Both the position numbers and the translations under genes were made by a program. Source: Micropterus salmoides (lineage: Eukaryota > Chordata > Actinopteri > Centrarchiformes > Centrarchidae). From it: a stretch of DNA of 64,000 nucleotides. The stretch lies in NCBI RefSeq assembly GCF_014851395.1, contig NW_024040374.1, positions 29,654,772 through 29,718,771 of the forward strand, written 5' to 3'. The notes beneath the pieces are model-generated. The model was not told where the DNA came from. It saw only the letters and a program-made list of their open reading frames with translations, and searched no databases. Numbering within the stretch: the stretch's first letter is position 1; each line of letters opens with the position of its first letter. Shown here piece by piece: positions 1 to 20,440 of this stretch.

Positions 1-1140
1 TTGGTTGATTAGATAATTGCATTAATGAGAAATTGAACAGGTGTTCCTAATAATCCTTTAGGTGAGTGTACATGTAACAACATTTTCACGAGAGAACACC
101 ATTACAGAGTTTTGTTCTTCCTGCTACAGGTTTTAGGAGAATGTTGGCAGGGTGTCAGGTTTGCACTGGATTGCCTAAAGTGAATAGAAAAACATAGTTT
201 CTGATATTAGGTGTTGTATTGTATTTTTATTGATGCAGTTGTGTGGAAAACTGTGTTGCTCCCAGAAGGCTGTTGGAACGAGAGAAGAAAGAGGTCTTTG
301 TTTAAAAATGATTCAGCCCACAGTATTGATTCAGTGCAGAAGTTTGCCTAGAAATGAGCTTGTATGCTACGCCTCTTCCAGAGTGCGCCCCATTATCAAA
401 ATACACCACAAATATTTCAGACGCTTCTCTTCTTCGTAGTGTGGCCTAAAGGTAGAGAAAAATCCCACAACTCTTTCAAAGGGCTTGTTCCATGTTAACT
501 CTTGACGCTGAAAACCCTTTTACTCCGACAGGATGGAAGAATCAGAGAAGTATGAAGAGACAGAAAGCGCGATTGTTAAATACAGATAAGGCCTGGTTGA
601 TAGAGCGTGAGAATAGGCTTGCCACTGCTCTGGTTGTATTTGTCCACAGCACTGGTAGAGATGCACAATTATACATCCTGTAGCTTTGTAAGAGCCATGC
701 AAAAACAAAAAAAAAAATTTCTGGCTACCACAGAAAAAATATGCCTCAACACTGAGGGTCAGGCTCTAGTATGAATTTGATCATTTATATTGGAATGTTA
801 ATTAAATTAAAACTATTTAAATAAATGAACTGTCATATTTGATTTTGCTGAGTAACTGGCTGCTTTAATAACCATTGCCAACCATTGCAAGCCATGGCCA
901 GTGTCTACATTAGCTACCTCAAATACATCTTTAGCATTCTGCTTCTCCACTTTCTTGTTAATGGTTGTGATTAGGCGATAGACTCGACTCTACTCTGCCC
1001 TGCTGATAGTACCATAGACTGTATCCACAGATAGTACGTAGCTTGTTGTCATAGCGACGCCACACACCAGCGATCCACACAGCTTTCTCTTTTTAAGTTA
1101 AAACGTTTCAACATTCCTCAGAATGTAAAGACAGATAAGC
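1..1140. other. No gene seen; AT-rich non-coding DNA
   Basis: Only short unrelated open frames occur on both strands, without splice-flanked coding character. This lies upstream of, or within a 5' intron of, tbl1xr1. Confidence 0.5.
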
Positions 1141-1259
1141 GGTATGAAAACCTTCCAGCTGTGTTTTCCTCTGCCGTTGTTGCTGCAGCGGTCTGTGTGA
1201 CGGCGGGAGCAGAGGGCTCTGTGAGCGGACGGCTGGCCGGCCTCACTGTGAAGTGACAA
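1141..1259 (+). promoter_or_regulatory. Possible tbl1xr1 first non-coding exon / promoter (weak)
   Basis: This short stretch is richer in G+C and CpG than its surroundings and ends in ACAA|GTAAAG, a good donor sequence at 1260. The tbl1xr1 start exon needs an upstream non-coding exon, and this is one candidate. No transcript evidence can be read from sequence, and the true exon 1 may lie outside the window. Confidence 0.2.
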
Positions 1260-1374
1260 GTAAAGGAAGTGAAGGACTGCACTACAAATGAGCTGTTTTC
1301 AAGCGGTTCAGAGCAGAGCTTTCTGTGGGAGATGGGAACTCCCTTTGGGCTGGACTTTGGGCTTTTTCACTTTG

Positions 1375-1457
1375 CAAACCTGTTACATGCACAAAAAAGA
1401 TAGATAACTCAATAAAGGAGAGGGAAAAAGCCAAAAAGCATAATAACACCTCTTTAA
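1375..1457 (+). mobile_element. End of a TTAA-type (piggyBac-like) MITE, same family as 29384-30040
   Basis: This stretch shares a near-identical terminal region with the complete element ending at 30040: CCTGTTACATGCACAAAAAA, GGAGAGGGAA, AGCCAAAAAGCA, then ACACCTCTTTAA. It ends in TTAA at 1454-1457. The opposite end was not found, so the copy is truncated or its left end has diverged. Confidence 0.6.
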
Positions 1458-1809
1458 AACAATGACATTTCATGGAGAAATCAATACTTTCCAACTTTCC
1501 TGACAGAATTGTCAGAGGACTTGTTCTTTGGGGCAAAGTAAAACTGTGCACATGTTTTGCTTTAAATTAAGATTAAGAGAAAATTTCATTAATTGTGAAT
1601 CTGCGCTGTTGACCAATAGCAAGCTGCCTTGACAGCACTGACAGGAAGAGAGAGCCAGAGATTCCAAAACAGAGGACGCTATCGTAGTTTATTAGCTGTG
1701 TTACTCCATTAATTTTGATTTATCGCTCCTCTGTCAGTGTGTAAACAGTTTCACAAAAGAGGCATGGTTTGCAGACAGCAATGAGAGGATTTGTTGGTAC
1801 GAATACGTT

Positions 1810-1960
1810 CAGTGTTTTCCATACATTGATTTATTTGTGGCGGCCCGGCACAATATCAACGCTGACCGCCACATATTGATTTTCTGTTCTTTTTTTACTA
1901 GGCATATTTGAAATCATATTCGATAAGAGCGCCACATTTATTCATGCAGCACCTCCTCTC
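1810..1960 (+). mobile_element. hAT-like terminal fragment
   Basis: It begins CAGTGTTTTCCATACATTG, which resembles the ends of a common fish non-autonomous hAT family, and continues with a GGCGGCCC / GACCGCC hairpin-like core. No matching opposite end was found nearby, so the right boundary is arbitrary. Confidence 0.35.
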
Positions 1961-1969
1961 AATCGCCCC

Positions 1970-3950
1970 CCCCCCTCTCTCTCTGTCTCTCACAAACACA
2001 GCTGCACAAACCTGTCCAAAACAAAGCTATCAATGTCGGAGACCCACCTTAAATAAAGTTATTAGCAAGCATGTAAGGAGCCTACCTAATGACACGAGCT
2101 ATATTAACGTTGGAGTACAGCTGGGTTGTCGAGGTTAGCGCGCTGTATTGGGCTGGTTGTCAATATTGAGCCAGTGCAGCTAACCTGTATCTTCTCATCA
2201 GTGAGCCCGTTCACCACATTGTCCACAGGTATGAAAGCCCTAGCGCATTGTCTCCTCGCCACCGCACAGACATAACCTAGGGTCGAGGGAGAGAGCATTT
2301 CTGACGGCAGACGTGGTGAAGTTCACTCGGTAGATGGTTGTCAGACCTAAGTTGTCTGCTACTGTGCAGATATTCCGTCAGTGTCTTCATTTTAGTCCAG
2401 GTTGAGTGCGCAAAGTAAAAGTTGTTCATTTAACTGCTCCTTGGTCTATGAACAGCTGGCACCTTTGAAGTGAGTAAGTGTACCGTAATGTAATTTTCTT
2501 TTGTGAAAATGGATTTTACAGTATTCGTTATCGGAAAAAGTATTGTTCAGGAAATGGTCAAAGCCAAGGTGTCACAGCGGAAACCATATTGGTATCTAAC
2601 ATTTTTGAGGGATATCCAGCCCTTAGCGGTTATTATTAGCGGTTAGCTCGCCAGCTTCAGTAGTTTATCAACTAACCCTGTGAGTACTTACTGTGTCACC
2701 TTGTAGCACCACATATTTCATTATGATGTGCGATTAATTTCAGAGTGCCACTTTCTGGCGACCAGTCCCATACTGTAGTTCTGTGACTCCTGTGTGGCAG
2801 CTTTACATCATTCAAAGGTAAAAAAATATATATATATATTATTTTCTATCTTATACTGGCTCTTTGTGTAGGCCTTCATTTCAGCCTCTGTCAGAACAAG
2901 CTGTAGATGCTCCGGTGTCTTTTAGGCCCCCCCTCTCAAAGCCCACAGTCTTCTGATTGGCCAAGACCTGAAGCACGTGTACCAGGCTGTTGTTGCCGCC
3001 GAGCTTTACCAGAGATGTTTTATAGAAGAGTCACGCCACTCAGTTGCATCCTCAATACAACTCTATGGGGAAAGCCCGTAATGGTAAAGATGGCGGTTAA
3101 AGCCAATCGTCTGCTTTCACAGCCAAAGCGGGAAACATATTTTAGCCAATCGTGTGGTTCCACTGACGCAAGGGTCTGTGTTACTTTGACTGCGCATGCC
3201 CTGGTAGTAGTGATGCATGCGTACCAGAAGTATAACCAATCCCGAAAAACGTTTTAAACCTTATTTTGGGGCAAAATCATCAAACTTTTTCAATGATTTT
3301 TATTAGATTTTACTGCTGATTCCATTCATGTAGATTTTATGTCCCGGTGACCAGTAAAAGTGCAGTTCTGGCTCTCTCCTCATTCATTCATATAGGAGCC
3401 TGGTATTGTTTGTCCGAAATGGCTGCAGGCATTGTTGAGTGGCAGGAAGATAAAATAAACAATACACAGTTAAAACAGACAACAAACAGACAAAAAAAAG
3501 AAACAATTTAGGTAAGTAGCCTACTTAGTAGAAGCACAAAAATCAAGGACAACTGAACAAATATGCAAAATCTGAACAAGTCGGCGAAATCAGACGGGCA
3601 AAACGCTCTTATTCTGAAATGCTCCATGTGGATATATAATGTTAGACTGCACAGAGCGCAATGGAACGCACTCACAGAGAGCTGTTAATCCGTAGTTGAA
3701 GCACATAAAATGACAAATTAACAATACACTAACAACGTGTAGGCTAAACTCTCCGCTGCTGAAACACTGCAGTGTGAGGTGACACTGGACAAAACCGCGG
3801 CACAGCTGCGTTGGCTCGGCTAGGTCCATTTTCCCATGTTTTCCTCTAGTTTCCGTTTGTTGTAAAATATACACGCCCTGTGCCCGCTTTGATTGGTGAG
3901 CAGATCTGTCACAAAAGGACAACACCGGAACTGCAGGACTGTTTAAAACG
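1970..3950. other. No gene seen; patchwork of old repeat-like DNA
   Basis: Short open frames only. Several blocks (about 2080-2420 and 2905-3260) are moderately CpG-rich and look like degraded dispersed repeats. Some contain an AAGATGGCGG-type box (about 3087), which could be a chance YY1-like site. Confidence 0.35.
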
Positions 3951-3994
3951 GGTCAGATGTGCTGTATAATTAACCTACATTTGAATCGCCGTCT

Positions 3995-4062
3995 TCACGA
4001 TTAGCTAATCGAGTTCATTCAAATTGCAAATTTGATTTGAAAACGATTAAATGTTCAGCCCT
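3995..4062. mobile_element. hAT-like element end
   Basis: AACGATTAAATGTTCAGCCCTA at the right side resembles the CAGCCCTA ends of common fish hAT families; the neighbouring sequence is internally complementary (GATTAGCTAATCGA). The partner end was not located. Confidence 0.25.
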
Positions 4063-4064
4063 AA

Positions 4065-4225
4065 TTTACACCCCGATCCAAATCATTTTACTACTTCCCA
4101 CAGATATTCCCATTCAAGCCTGTCAGATGCTTTTTCCACATCCAGGCTAACAAAAGCACTTGGAGACCAATCGTGATTTAATAAAACCTGTGTGATCACA
4201 GGAAACCAGTTTGGTCATACAAGGA
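4065..4225 (-). mobile_element. LINE-1-like reverse transcriptase fragment (antisense)
   Basis: The minus strand reads AFVSLDVEKASDRLEWEYL, close to the conserved L1-type reverse transcriptase segment around D-x-EKAFDRxEWxYL. It then runs into a stop. The fragment is short and decayed, and clearly not functional. Confidence 0.6.
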
Positions 4226-4299
4226 TCAAGATGGGATGCCAAGATGCGATCTGCAGAGGGGTTCATAATTGCTATGTAGAGTCTTTACCAGGTTTAGGT

Positions 4300-7200
4300 A
4301 ATAGGCATAATGGAGCTAAATTTACATCTTTTCAAAAGCAACATTTTTCAAACTGACCACAAATCCCAAAAAGTGGAGTAAAATTTTGGAGGAATATTGT
4401 CCCTGTGATTTAATAATTCACTATTCATTCTTCATGTAGTTGCTATTTAGTGTTTTCTAATTTCCTTCATTTTGCCTCTTTTTCTTTATTTTATAAACGT
4501 CACGTGGATGACATGTTCCAAGGAGTGCTATTTTTCTAAAAGAGTGACAGACAATAAGAGGCTGTAGGAACCAATATTATATCCAGTTCATTCAGCTTTG
4601 AAAAAATTTAATAAAATAAGACAATAAAAAACTTTGATGGGCAGGAAGGAGTCTGACTGAGTTGTTATCAGTATTTTCTGGAGGTATTTAAAAATTTGCA
4701 GTGGACTGTAATGATAAACGCTTAAGATGAAGATAAGAAAATGATTCATCAGTCGGAATTTAGTATTTGTGCATGCCTCCCACCCAGCCTCTACACATAC
4801 AAGGAGCTTGCACACATGCTAGATTCTTCATAACTATCTTGTTTTGTAAATTGTCAACTGACTATCCAGTTTACAGAGCTTGCACATGCTGCACATAAGT
4901 CATTTTATGACAATGCTTAAAGTAAGCTATATTTATTTTCCTCTGTATAAAAAGTAGTGTGCTGCGCTGGCAGGTCATTGGGTGCTTACACAGGTAATGG
5001 AGTTTAACACATTTTATTCTAACCCAAGACTCCAGCCTCACATACAGCTGCCTATGGTTGCCTAATACCCCCAGCTGTCAATAAATTGGCTCATCCTGTT
5101 TGTCTGTTGCACTACCTCCGCTTCCTCAGTCTGTTACTGGAAATAGATGCTTGCCTGGTTCTTATGTAAGGGTATGTGGATTAACAGCTTACTACGATAA
5201 AACCTCTCTAAACAACTGAAAACACAGCTTTAATCCGGGATGTCATCAGCATAAAGCCTGTAGAAACTTATCATCCACTGGATATGATGAGATGTCAATC
5301 AAGAAGCACCAAAAACATGAAATTTAACACATTAAGACTAGTGTCAGAAAGTATAATGACACTGTCCTTCATTCTGTCATTGCTTTTGGTGATCGTCATT
5401 ATGTCATGATTTACAGCATGGTGGTCATTTGTATCTTCAGCTGCAGTTCAGAGTTTTGTCAGCTAATGCTTCCGAGTTGCTGATGAGCTGTAATTCTTGC
5501 TGTAGTTTCTTGTTCTGTAGGTTGTATTTGTAGTTATGTTCATCTTTTGGGTCTTTTTATCTCAACAATTGGAGTGTGTGAGACCATAGAAGGATATCTC
5601 ACCCTTGATGTTAACTGGTGTACCCCTTCCATTCTGCACCATTATGGTTTCACTGTGTAGTGCATAGCCTATAATTTACTTTGTAGTGCATGTCTACTTG
5701 CACCTGTTGTCCCACTATGATAATAGCAAAGCAACAATGACCTATTCCTGATATGTGCAACACATAAAGAATCTCTTTAGGAGGTCAAAAGTGATTGGGA
5801 TTCTGATTTAGGCGAGGTCTAATCAAAGTCATCACGGAAGCTCGAAGTAAGATAACCACCACGGATTCAGTGGCCCTCACTGACCTGCTGCATTCGGATG
5901 GACACGAGCTGCCTAGAGCAGGTTTAACTGCCCGTCAAGTGGGGCTAGCTGACAAGGCCTACATGCTACCATCTGTCATCGACAGACAGCTAGCCTCGCT
6001 GACCTCACATAGGCCATGTGAGGCAGAGCTACGCTTGCCAATGCAATCTGTCACTCCAATAGACCAGTAACCCTGGAGAGAGGGAGGGGAGAGCCACATG
6101 CAGATTGGAGTTCATTTCTGTTGTCATTGCACCTTACACAACTGTACAGTGGAATTATAAAAAGCCTTTACTGGGGTTTACAGTGCTGTCATATTATAAA
6201 AGGTTTAATGTTATGCAAAATGCACTTTTTCATGTCTTTTCAACATAAATATTTATTCCCCCTGTGTCTAATGATAATTATTATCAACTTTATTGGCCAC
6301 ATAAAGTTTATACAGTGCATTTGGAATTTTTTGTCTGCATTTAACGCATCCTAATTAAGCCATAATGCAGCACCGGGGGATCAGTTCAGGCTTCAGGGCC
6401 TTTCTCAGGCTGCTCTGCCTCAACTCTGTAATTTATGGAGTTTCCTGAGGGACAGATAGCTTTACTTGTTGCTAATGCTCCAGTAACCGCTAGCTCCGCT
6501 AACTGCAGGTGCTGCTATCAGCTTACTCTACCCGAATTGGGTGCTCCCAAAGCTAATGTGCTAAGGTTAGAAGTGAAAACACCAACACACACCCCCTGGA
6601 ACACCAAGCTTCCAGTCTGGGCAGAGTCAGCTAACAGGATGGCTAACTGTGCTAACTAGCTAGCAGCAGCTACTGTTAGCAGTAGTTTGCTGCTAAAGTA
6701 ACCGCTAACAACAAGTACAGCTATCTGTGCAGCCGGAGGGCATCAGGCGGAAATCCAGAAATATTAACTCCATAAAATATGATCACTGAAAAGCTGGCAG
6801 TGCTGTGCCAGTTAGTTCCTGCTTCTTCTTCCTTCTTGGCAGGCCTTCAGAATTTGGCCAATCAGTAGAAAAGAGGCTTTTAGGAAGGGGGCCCTAAAGA
6901 GACAGGAGCTGAAATAGAGTGTTAAGACAGAGGGTGAATAGATGTGCTGAAGCAGTGGACAGTATGAGGAAAAATAATGTGTTTTTTTAAATTTAAGAAT
7001 GTAAACTCTTTCTAGTAGACACCCAAAATAAAAGTATGGACCTGAAAATGAGAATATGGGACCTTTTTAAAGCTTAAATCTGTGATTTAGAATGTTTGAA
7101 TACTGTTCTATACTTTATAATGTTTCTCTTACACCAACAACAGTACACAATGAGCAGTACATACACAGAGCAGATACATAGAACAAAGTAGTGGGCATTC

Positions 7201-9140
7201 CAAAGGAGGGAGTGTTTCTCAGTAGCTTTTTTGGTACCTCAGTTCCAGGGTCAGTGTCATCTGTTTCAGTCATTTTTAACAATGCTAAATGAGACAAATA
7301 TTGTTCTAAAGTAGCTGCTAATGCTAGCATTGTTCTTACTTATGTAACATTGTTGACTGTTCCTGATGTTAAGAGTACCCTACGGATTTAGCATTGCACT
7401 GTTGGAAAAATATCTGGCATTACACACAATAAATGTAGACCATCAACAGTTCAGTCAGAGTCGGGTGTGTTATGCTAGTGGTGGCTAATTTGAAACCGTT
7501 AGCCTCAAGCAGAGATTAAGATCGGGCTACAATTTTCAAACTTGTAGTCTTCAGCTCTGACTCGACTTAAGTGATGTCACTTTAGGCAGATTTCCCGCAT
7601 CTCCCTCTGGAAGGCTTTAAACGTCTTTCACCTATGCAGCAGTATTCCCCAAGATCTCATGTTGTTGAAAAAGCGGAGTTCTACTTGAACGGAAACATCA
7701 TCAGCTATGCTGCCTTCTTAAATTAGTAAGAAGATTGGTGTTACAACAGGGATGTTTTCGTAGTACAGTTCCACGTTGTGCACATTTGCAGTTCTATTGT
7801 CAGGATTATAGTCATGGATTCCTGCAGGCTGTCAGGAAACCACCCCTTTTGTTTACAGCGTATTTTACCTGGTTGTGGCGATAGCATGATGGAGAATCCA
7901 TTTTTGATATTTGACTCTAACTGGGGACCGGAGAATTGGATGCATTTTAGAGTGAGAGAATGAAAAATATCAGTCCTAAATCATGCCACCTCCAGCTGCC
8001 TGAATTTCTTTCTGCTACTTTCCTAAAATAGACCCAAACCGTCAGAACAGAGCCTTTAAATAGGAACAAGCCCCATTTCCACCTGCAGAGAAGACTAGCA
8101 CAGCTCGGGTCTCCTTTATGTACTGATGCAGCAGAGTGTTCAAAGAACATGAAACCTACATGGTGGATATTATCACGGACTGCGAGGACAAAAGAACACA
8201 CATGATGCAGTGAGACACTTCAGTGTGGGTTGGCAGTTAGTAAGTTTCCTCAGCTAGAGTTTCAGGGCATGCACCTGCCATTTAAAAGAGGCCCTTTCAT
8301 ACACGCAGCCGGTACCATTAACATAACATGCTCACACTGTTCCAGTAAAGGCAACAGCTTGATTTTTTAACATAAGCTTTATTTTAAAATATAGTGGACA
8401 TTCACATACTACCACAAATACAGAGAAATAGTTCATTGAGTAAATAAAAAAATTGTGCCATACAGTCTCTGAATGCCGTGGTGTAGGCTCCAAATAAACG
8501 TTTTACATGATATGACAGAAGGGAGGATAAGCTGTAAAGAGTTTCTTTTAATATACCAGTAGGTCAGGTTGATATATTGGCCAATATAAGCTGATTGCAA
8601 ATATATTGTATCGGTGTATATGTCAGCTGATAACTGCTCCTGAATATCCATCCCAGCCACAAAAATCCAGTATCGGTCAGGCTGTAGATGTGAAAAATAG
8701 GGATCCTGTGTTTCTGTGATTGGCTGTTTGAGGCTGAGACTGACATTGAGGGGGGCATTTTACAGAGGAAAAATAAACTTGTCAGTGGTGGGTAAACTAT
8801 GCAATGCTGACACTATTCTACATCAGCATTTCTGCACTTCATATCTGCCAAAATATATGCTATTACAAATATATCATTTATCAATATTAGTAAGTTAATA
8901 TTGGTTGGTAATATCTCCAAGGCGGGCTCCTGTAAAGCCTCTGACTTCCAGGTGCTCTCATAGAGTCATGACTCTTAAAATTGATTAGTGGTAGTCCAGT
9001 GTGTAATGTGTTTTTGAAAAAGTAAATGGCTGGGTGGTTCGTACAGTGTCACTACACGCCTGTTCATGCAGTTTATTTGTCCGTTTAGAAGGCTCAGCAG
9101 AAAAATGTGTAGTGTAATATTTTGCAGAGGCTTCAAATGG
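4300..9140. other. No gene seen; probable upstream or first-intron DNA of tbl1xr1
   Basis: Non-coding on both strands. It includes repeat-like patches at 6270-6330, at 6460-6720 (many GCTAAC/GCTAGC words) and at 6990-7075 (a MITE-like end, GGGACCTTTTTAAAGC). Confidence 0.4.
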
Positions 9141-9148
9141 CACGAGTA

Positions 9149-9183
9149 GTGTGTGTTGTGTGTGTGTGTGTGTGTGTGTGTGT
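9149..9183 (+). repeat. (GT)n microsatellite
   Basis: About 17 GT units with one interruption near the start. Confidence 0.95.
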
Positions 9184-9474
9184 AGCCCTATAAGCCTGTA
9201 GCTGGCTGCATGGTATAAGCGCACACATACATGACTTCATACTTACAGGGATTTGGCTCATTCTTTATGTGCACAGGTTGATTTAGTGACCTGTAGTGAA
9301 TGTAATGCATATTTTACAGGCAGTAAAAACAAGCACCCCTCACCCACTACCCTTCAAAGAAAAAGTGTCCAGCTGGGCTTTAATGTCTGCATATCTGCAG
9401 ATACATCATGTTATCACTTCTGTTTTCTTGCCAACAGAAAAAAATGAAAAGAACTACACTTGATTGATATAATT

Positions 9475-9476
<2 letters not shown>

Positions 9477-9506
<30 letters not shown>
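9477..9506 (+). repeat. (TG)n microsatellite
   Basis: Fifteen uninterrupted TG units. Confidence 0.95.
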
Positions 9507-9507
<1 letters not shown>

Positions 9508-9509
9508 AA

Positions 9510-11990
9510 TGTGTGCAAATCCGCATATTAATAAGGTGTTCTATTTTTATCACACCTCTTTGAGTGCGCTTAATACTGATTGGATATTTCGTTAGCCTGT
9601 GTTTGAGTGAAAGAATGATGGATGCCAAGGTAAATATGATTTACTAGTGATATTGATTTTATATTGTGAGGGACAGAACCTCCCTCACTCGATATGAATT
9701 CAATCTTGCTTTCTCGCGTCATGGTAAGGAAACTGGTTATATAACGGCATGTATTTAATTGCCATCTCCTGATTTTCTTTTGGTGTTGAATGTCTTTTCT
9801 CTCTTTCCCTTCCTGCAACTTGATTTAAGATCTACTGTACAGGCCAGTTTGCCACTGGCAGCAGTCACAAAGGGAGAAAGAGAGTTGGGGGGGGGGGGGA
9901 TGCAGAGACAGAGATTCCCTTCTGCTCTCCCATCCCCCTCTGTTCTCCCACACTGTCAACACAGACCATCCTGGCTGCAGATGGCGGCTCCACAGCGCCA
10001 CTGCAGTGGGATGGTGGCGGCGGGAACTCCAGCTTTCAGTTTACAAACCTGCGGTCCTCCCCAGGCAGTGCTGCTGTCAGATGGGATTTGTGCAGAGGGT
10101 CACAGTGATCTGTGACTCAACAATCTGCAGCTTTTTATTTCTACCAAACACAACAGCAGGTGATTTTTAGTTTGCTCTTTACTCTGCCTCTCACTCTTGT
10201 TTTAAGTGTATTGATCAAATTAGCTGCTGTTGTGTTTGGTTCAAATAACATTCCTGCATGCTCTACAGCCTAAATGTACTCTGTACCCACAACCACGAAA
10301 TAAATGCGGTGTCACAGAAAATTATATCTAGAGTCATTTAATAATATGTCGTTTATTGTTTCAGTGTTCAACAACATTTAACTTTCACCGCATTCCCTCG
10401 CAGTTTGCAGGTGTTTGTTTCTGCTCCCTCAGTATATTTATTTCAGTAGACGTGTAACTAGAGATGTCTAGATGTTATCAGGAAGCTCAGGATGAGAGCC
10501 AATCAAGACTTTTTTTTTTTTTATTAACTGGGACTGAACAAATACTAAGCTCTTCCCCCTGCTGTGGTATTTTCAACAGTGGCTGTCATAAACACACACT
10601 AACCACAAAGTGCAGGGGTGGGGCTTATTTTAAAGTTAGTAGGCAGCTGAAATGTTAGCAGTATGAACTGTTAGTACAATAGAGGTGAAAGCAGACTGAC
10701 AGTTGCATATGATTTAATAATAGGCCTAATTTAGTTTAATGGGGAGGTAGTAACGACTCACTTCAAAATCACAAAATGTTGCCACTTAGCACTAAACTTT
10801 TATTGTTGCAGTGTTTGTTATTGGGATTAAGATACTTCTGAGCTGAAAGCTCATCTGAGGTGCTTTGCATTATTGTGTGTGCTTGCTGTATATGTGATCC
10901 TCAGAACAGTCTGCTTGCTGACAGTCGTCTCTATGGAAAATACAAGCCTCTCTCAGTAGAGACAGGCGACCCAGGCACAGATAAGTATCGCTGAGCCAAC
11001 ATGCTGAGAACAACATCACTCCTTTGTCTGCTGTCTTGGCCACAGAGTTGCTGCCCGTCTCCTGGGTCTTGGACTGATCCCCAAACAGCTCAGCCAGAGA
11101 AGTTGTTTCTCTCGTGAAGGTGATGCAACTGGCTTTGAGTCTGCTGCCTCTGTCTCTAGTGCGGAGGCTGTTGTTGTTGTTGTAGCTTGACTACAGAGGA
11201 TTAGCAAATATTGGCCCACTGGCCCGCTCTTACTGCTAATTGTATTCTGTTTGCTGTGTTCTGTGGCCAGTTTCTCCTCAGGTTGTCATTAAAGATTCAT
11301 CTTCTCTTCTCTTCTAATGACCTGTGGAAAGTGTATAAGATGATTCTCTGTGTTAACTTTATAGTTTGCTGATCGTCTTTATCAGAAGCACAAGAAATGT
11401 TTGTAAATGTTAACGCAGTCTGATCCTGACTACTTCCTGCTCCCCTGAGTTTAACATGCTGCGATGTTAAGGCCACAGGTCAGGCTAAAGGTTTTTGCCT
11501 TTGCCAGTCGACCAAAATCTAACATCCTGGGAAATGAAATGTAACCTAGTACTCAGAGTACCCAGGGGGGTGTTTCATCCACTTAAATGCCATTAAATGC
11601 ACAGAAAGTCTCCTTCTCCTGGGAGAGGGGGCTGCAGACACTGAGCTCCAGGCTTTACATGGCTGATTATTCTCAGGGGAACTGGGCTTTGAGCTGGTCC
11701 TTATTTGGAATCAGCTCTCTGGCCCTCAGTTAGCTTTCAACGTTGTGGTTCCCAACCTTTCTAGTTCACAAAACCACAGACAAAAGCAATGTGCAGTCAT
11801 GACCCGCTTGTTGTGCTTGGATGCACCAACTGAAGAAGTTATACCACAGGAGGTGTTACACTCCTGGTGATTTTTTTCCCGCCTTGTATATTTTACTAGG
11901 ACATCCTACCCACGTAGTGAACTGCAGTCACATGTGCACTGAGTGATAATGATGAGTGCTTCCCTTCACTAATGAATCTCTCTCTCTCTG
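9510..11990. other. No coding gene seen; intron-like DNA before the tbl1xr1 start exon
   Basis: It holds a G-run at about 9887-9899 and a pyrimidine- and CpG-containing block at about 9905-10090 that includes an AGATGGCGGC box. That block could hold a 5' exon or regulatory element but has no decisive signal. The element-like words GGTTCCCAACCTTT at about 11748-11761 resemble a hAT terminus. Confidence 0.3.
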
Positions 11991-11998
11991 TTTTCTAG

Positions 11999-12042
11999 GC
12001 TAGGTGTGTGCGTGCTGACCTCATGGTGTAACAGGAGTAAAG
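11999..12042 (+). other. tbl1xr1: 5' UTR part of the tbl1xr1 start-codon exon
   Basis: A pyrimidine-rich tract (TCTCTCTCTCTG) ending in TTTTCTAG at 11998 is a strong 3' splice site. It lies 44 bases before the ATG at 12043. The start exon is therefore internal, and at least one non-coding exon must lie upstream, as in mammalian TBL1XR1. An ATG at 12023 is followed by an immediate in-frame TAA two codons later (ATG GTG TAA), so it can encode only a 2-codon upstream ORF. Confidence 0.75.

Positions 12043-20440
<8,398 letters not shown>

Noticed and set aside
2907..3257. 116-codon + strand frame starting MLRCLLGPP
   Set aside because: It lies in repeat-like CpG-rich DNA and has Cys/Arg-rich composition without a motif. 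It is better explained as chance.
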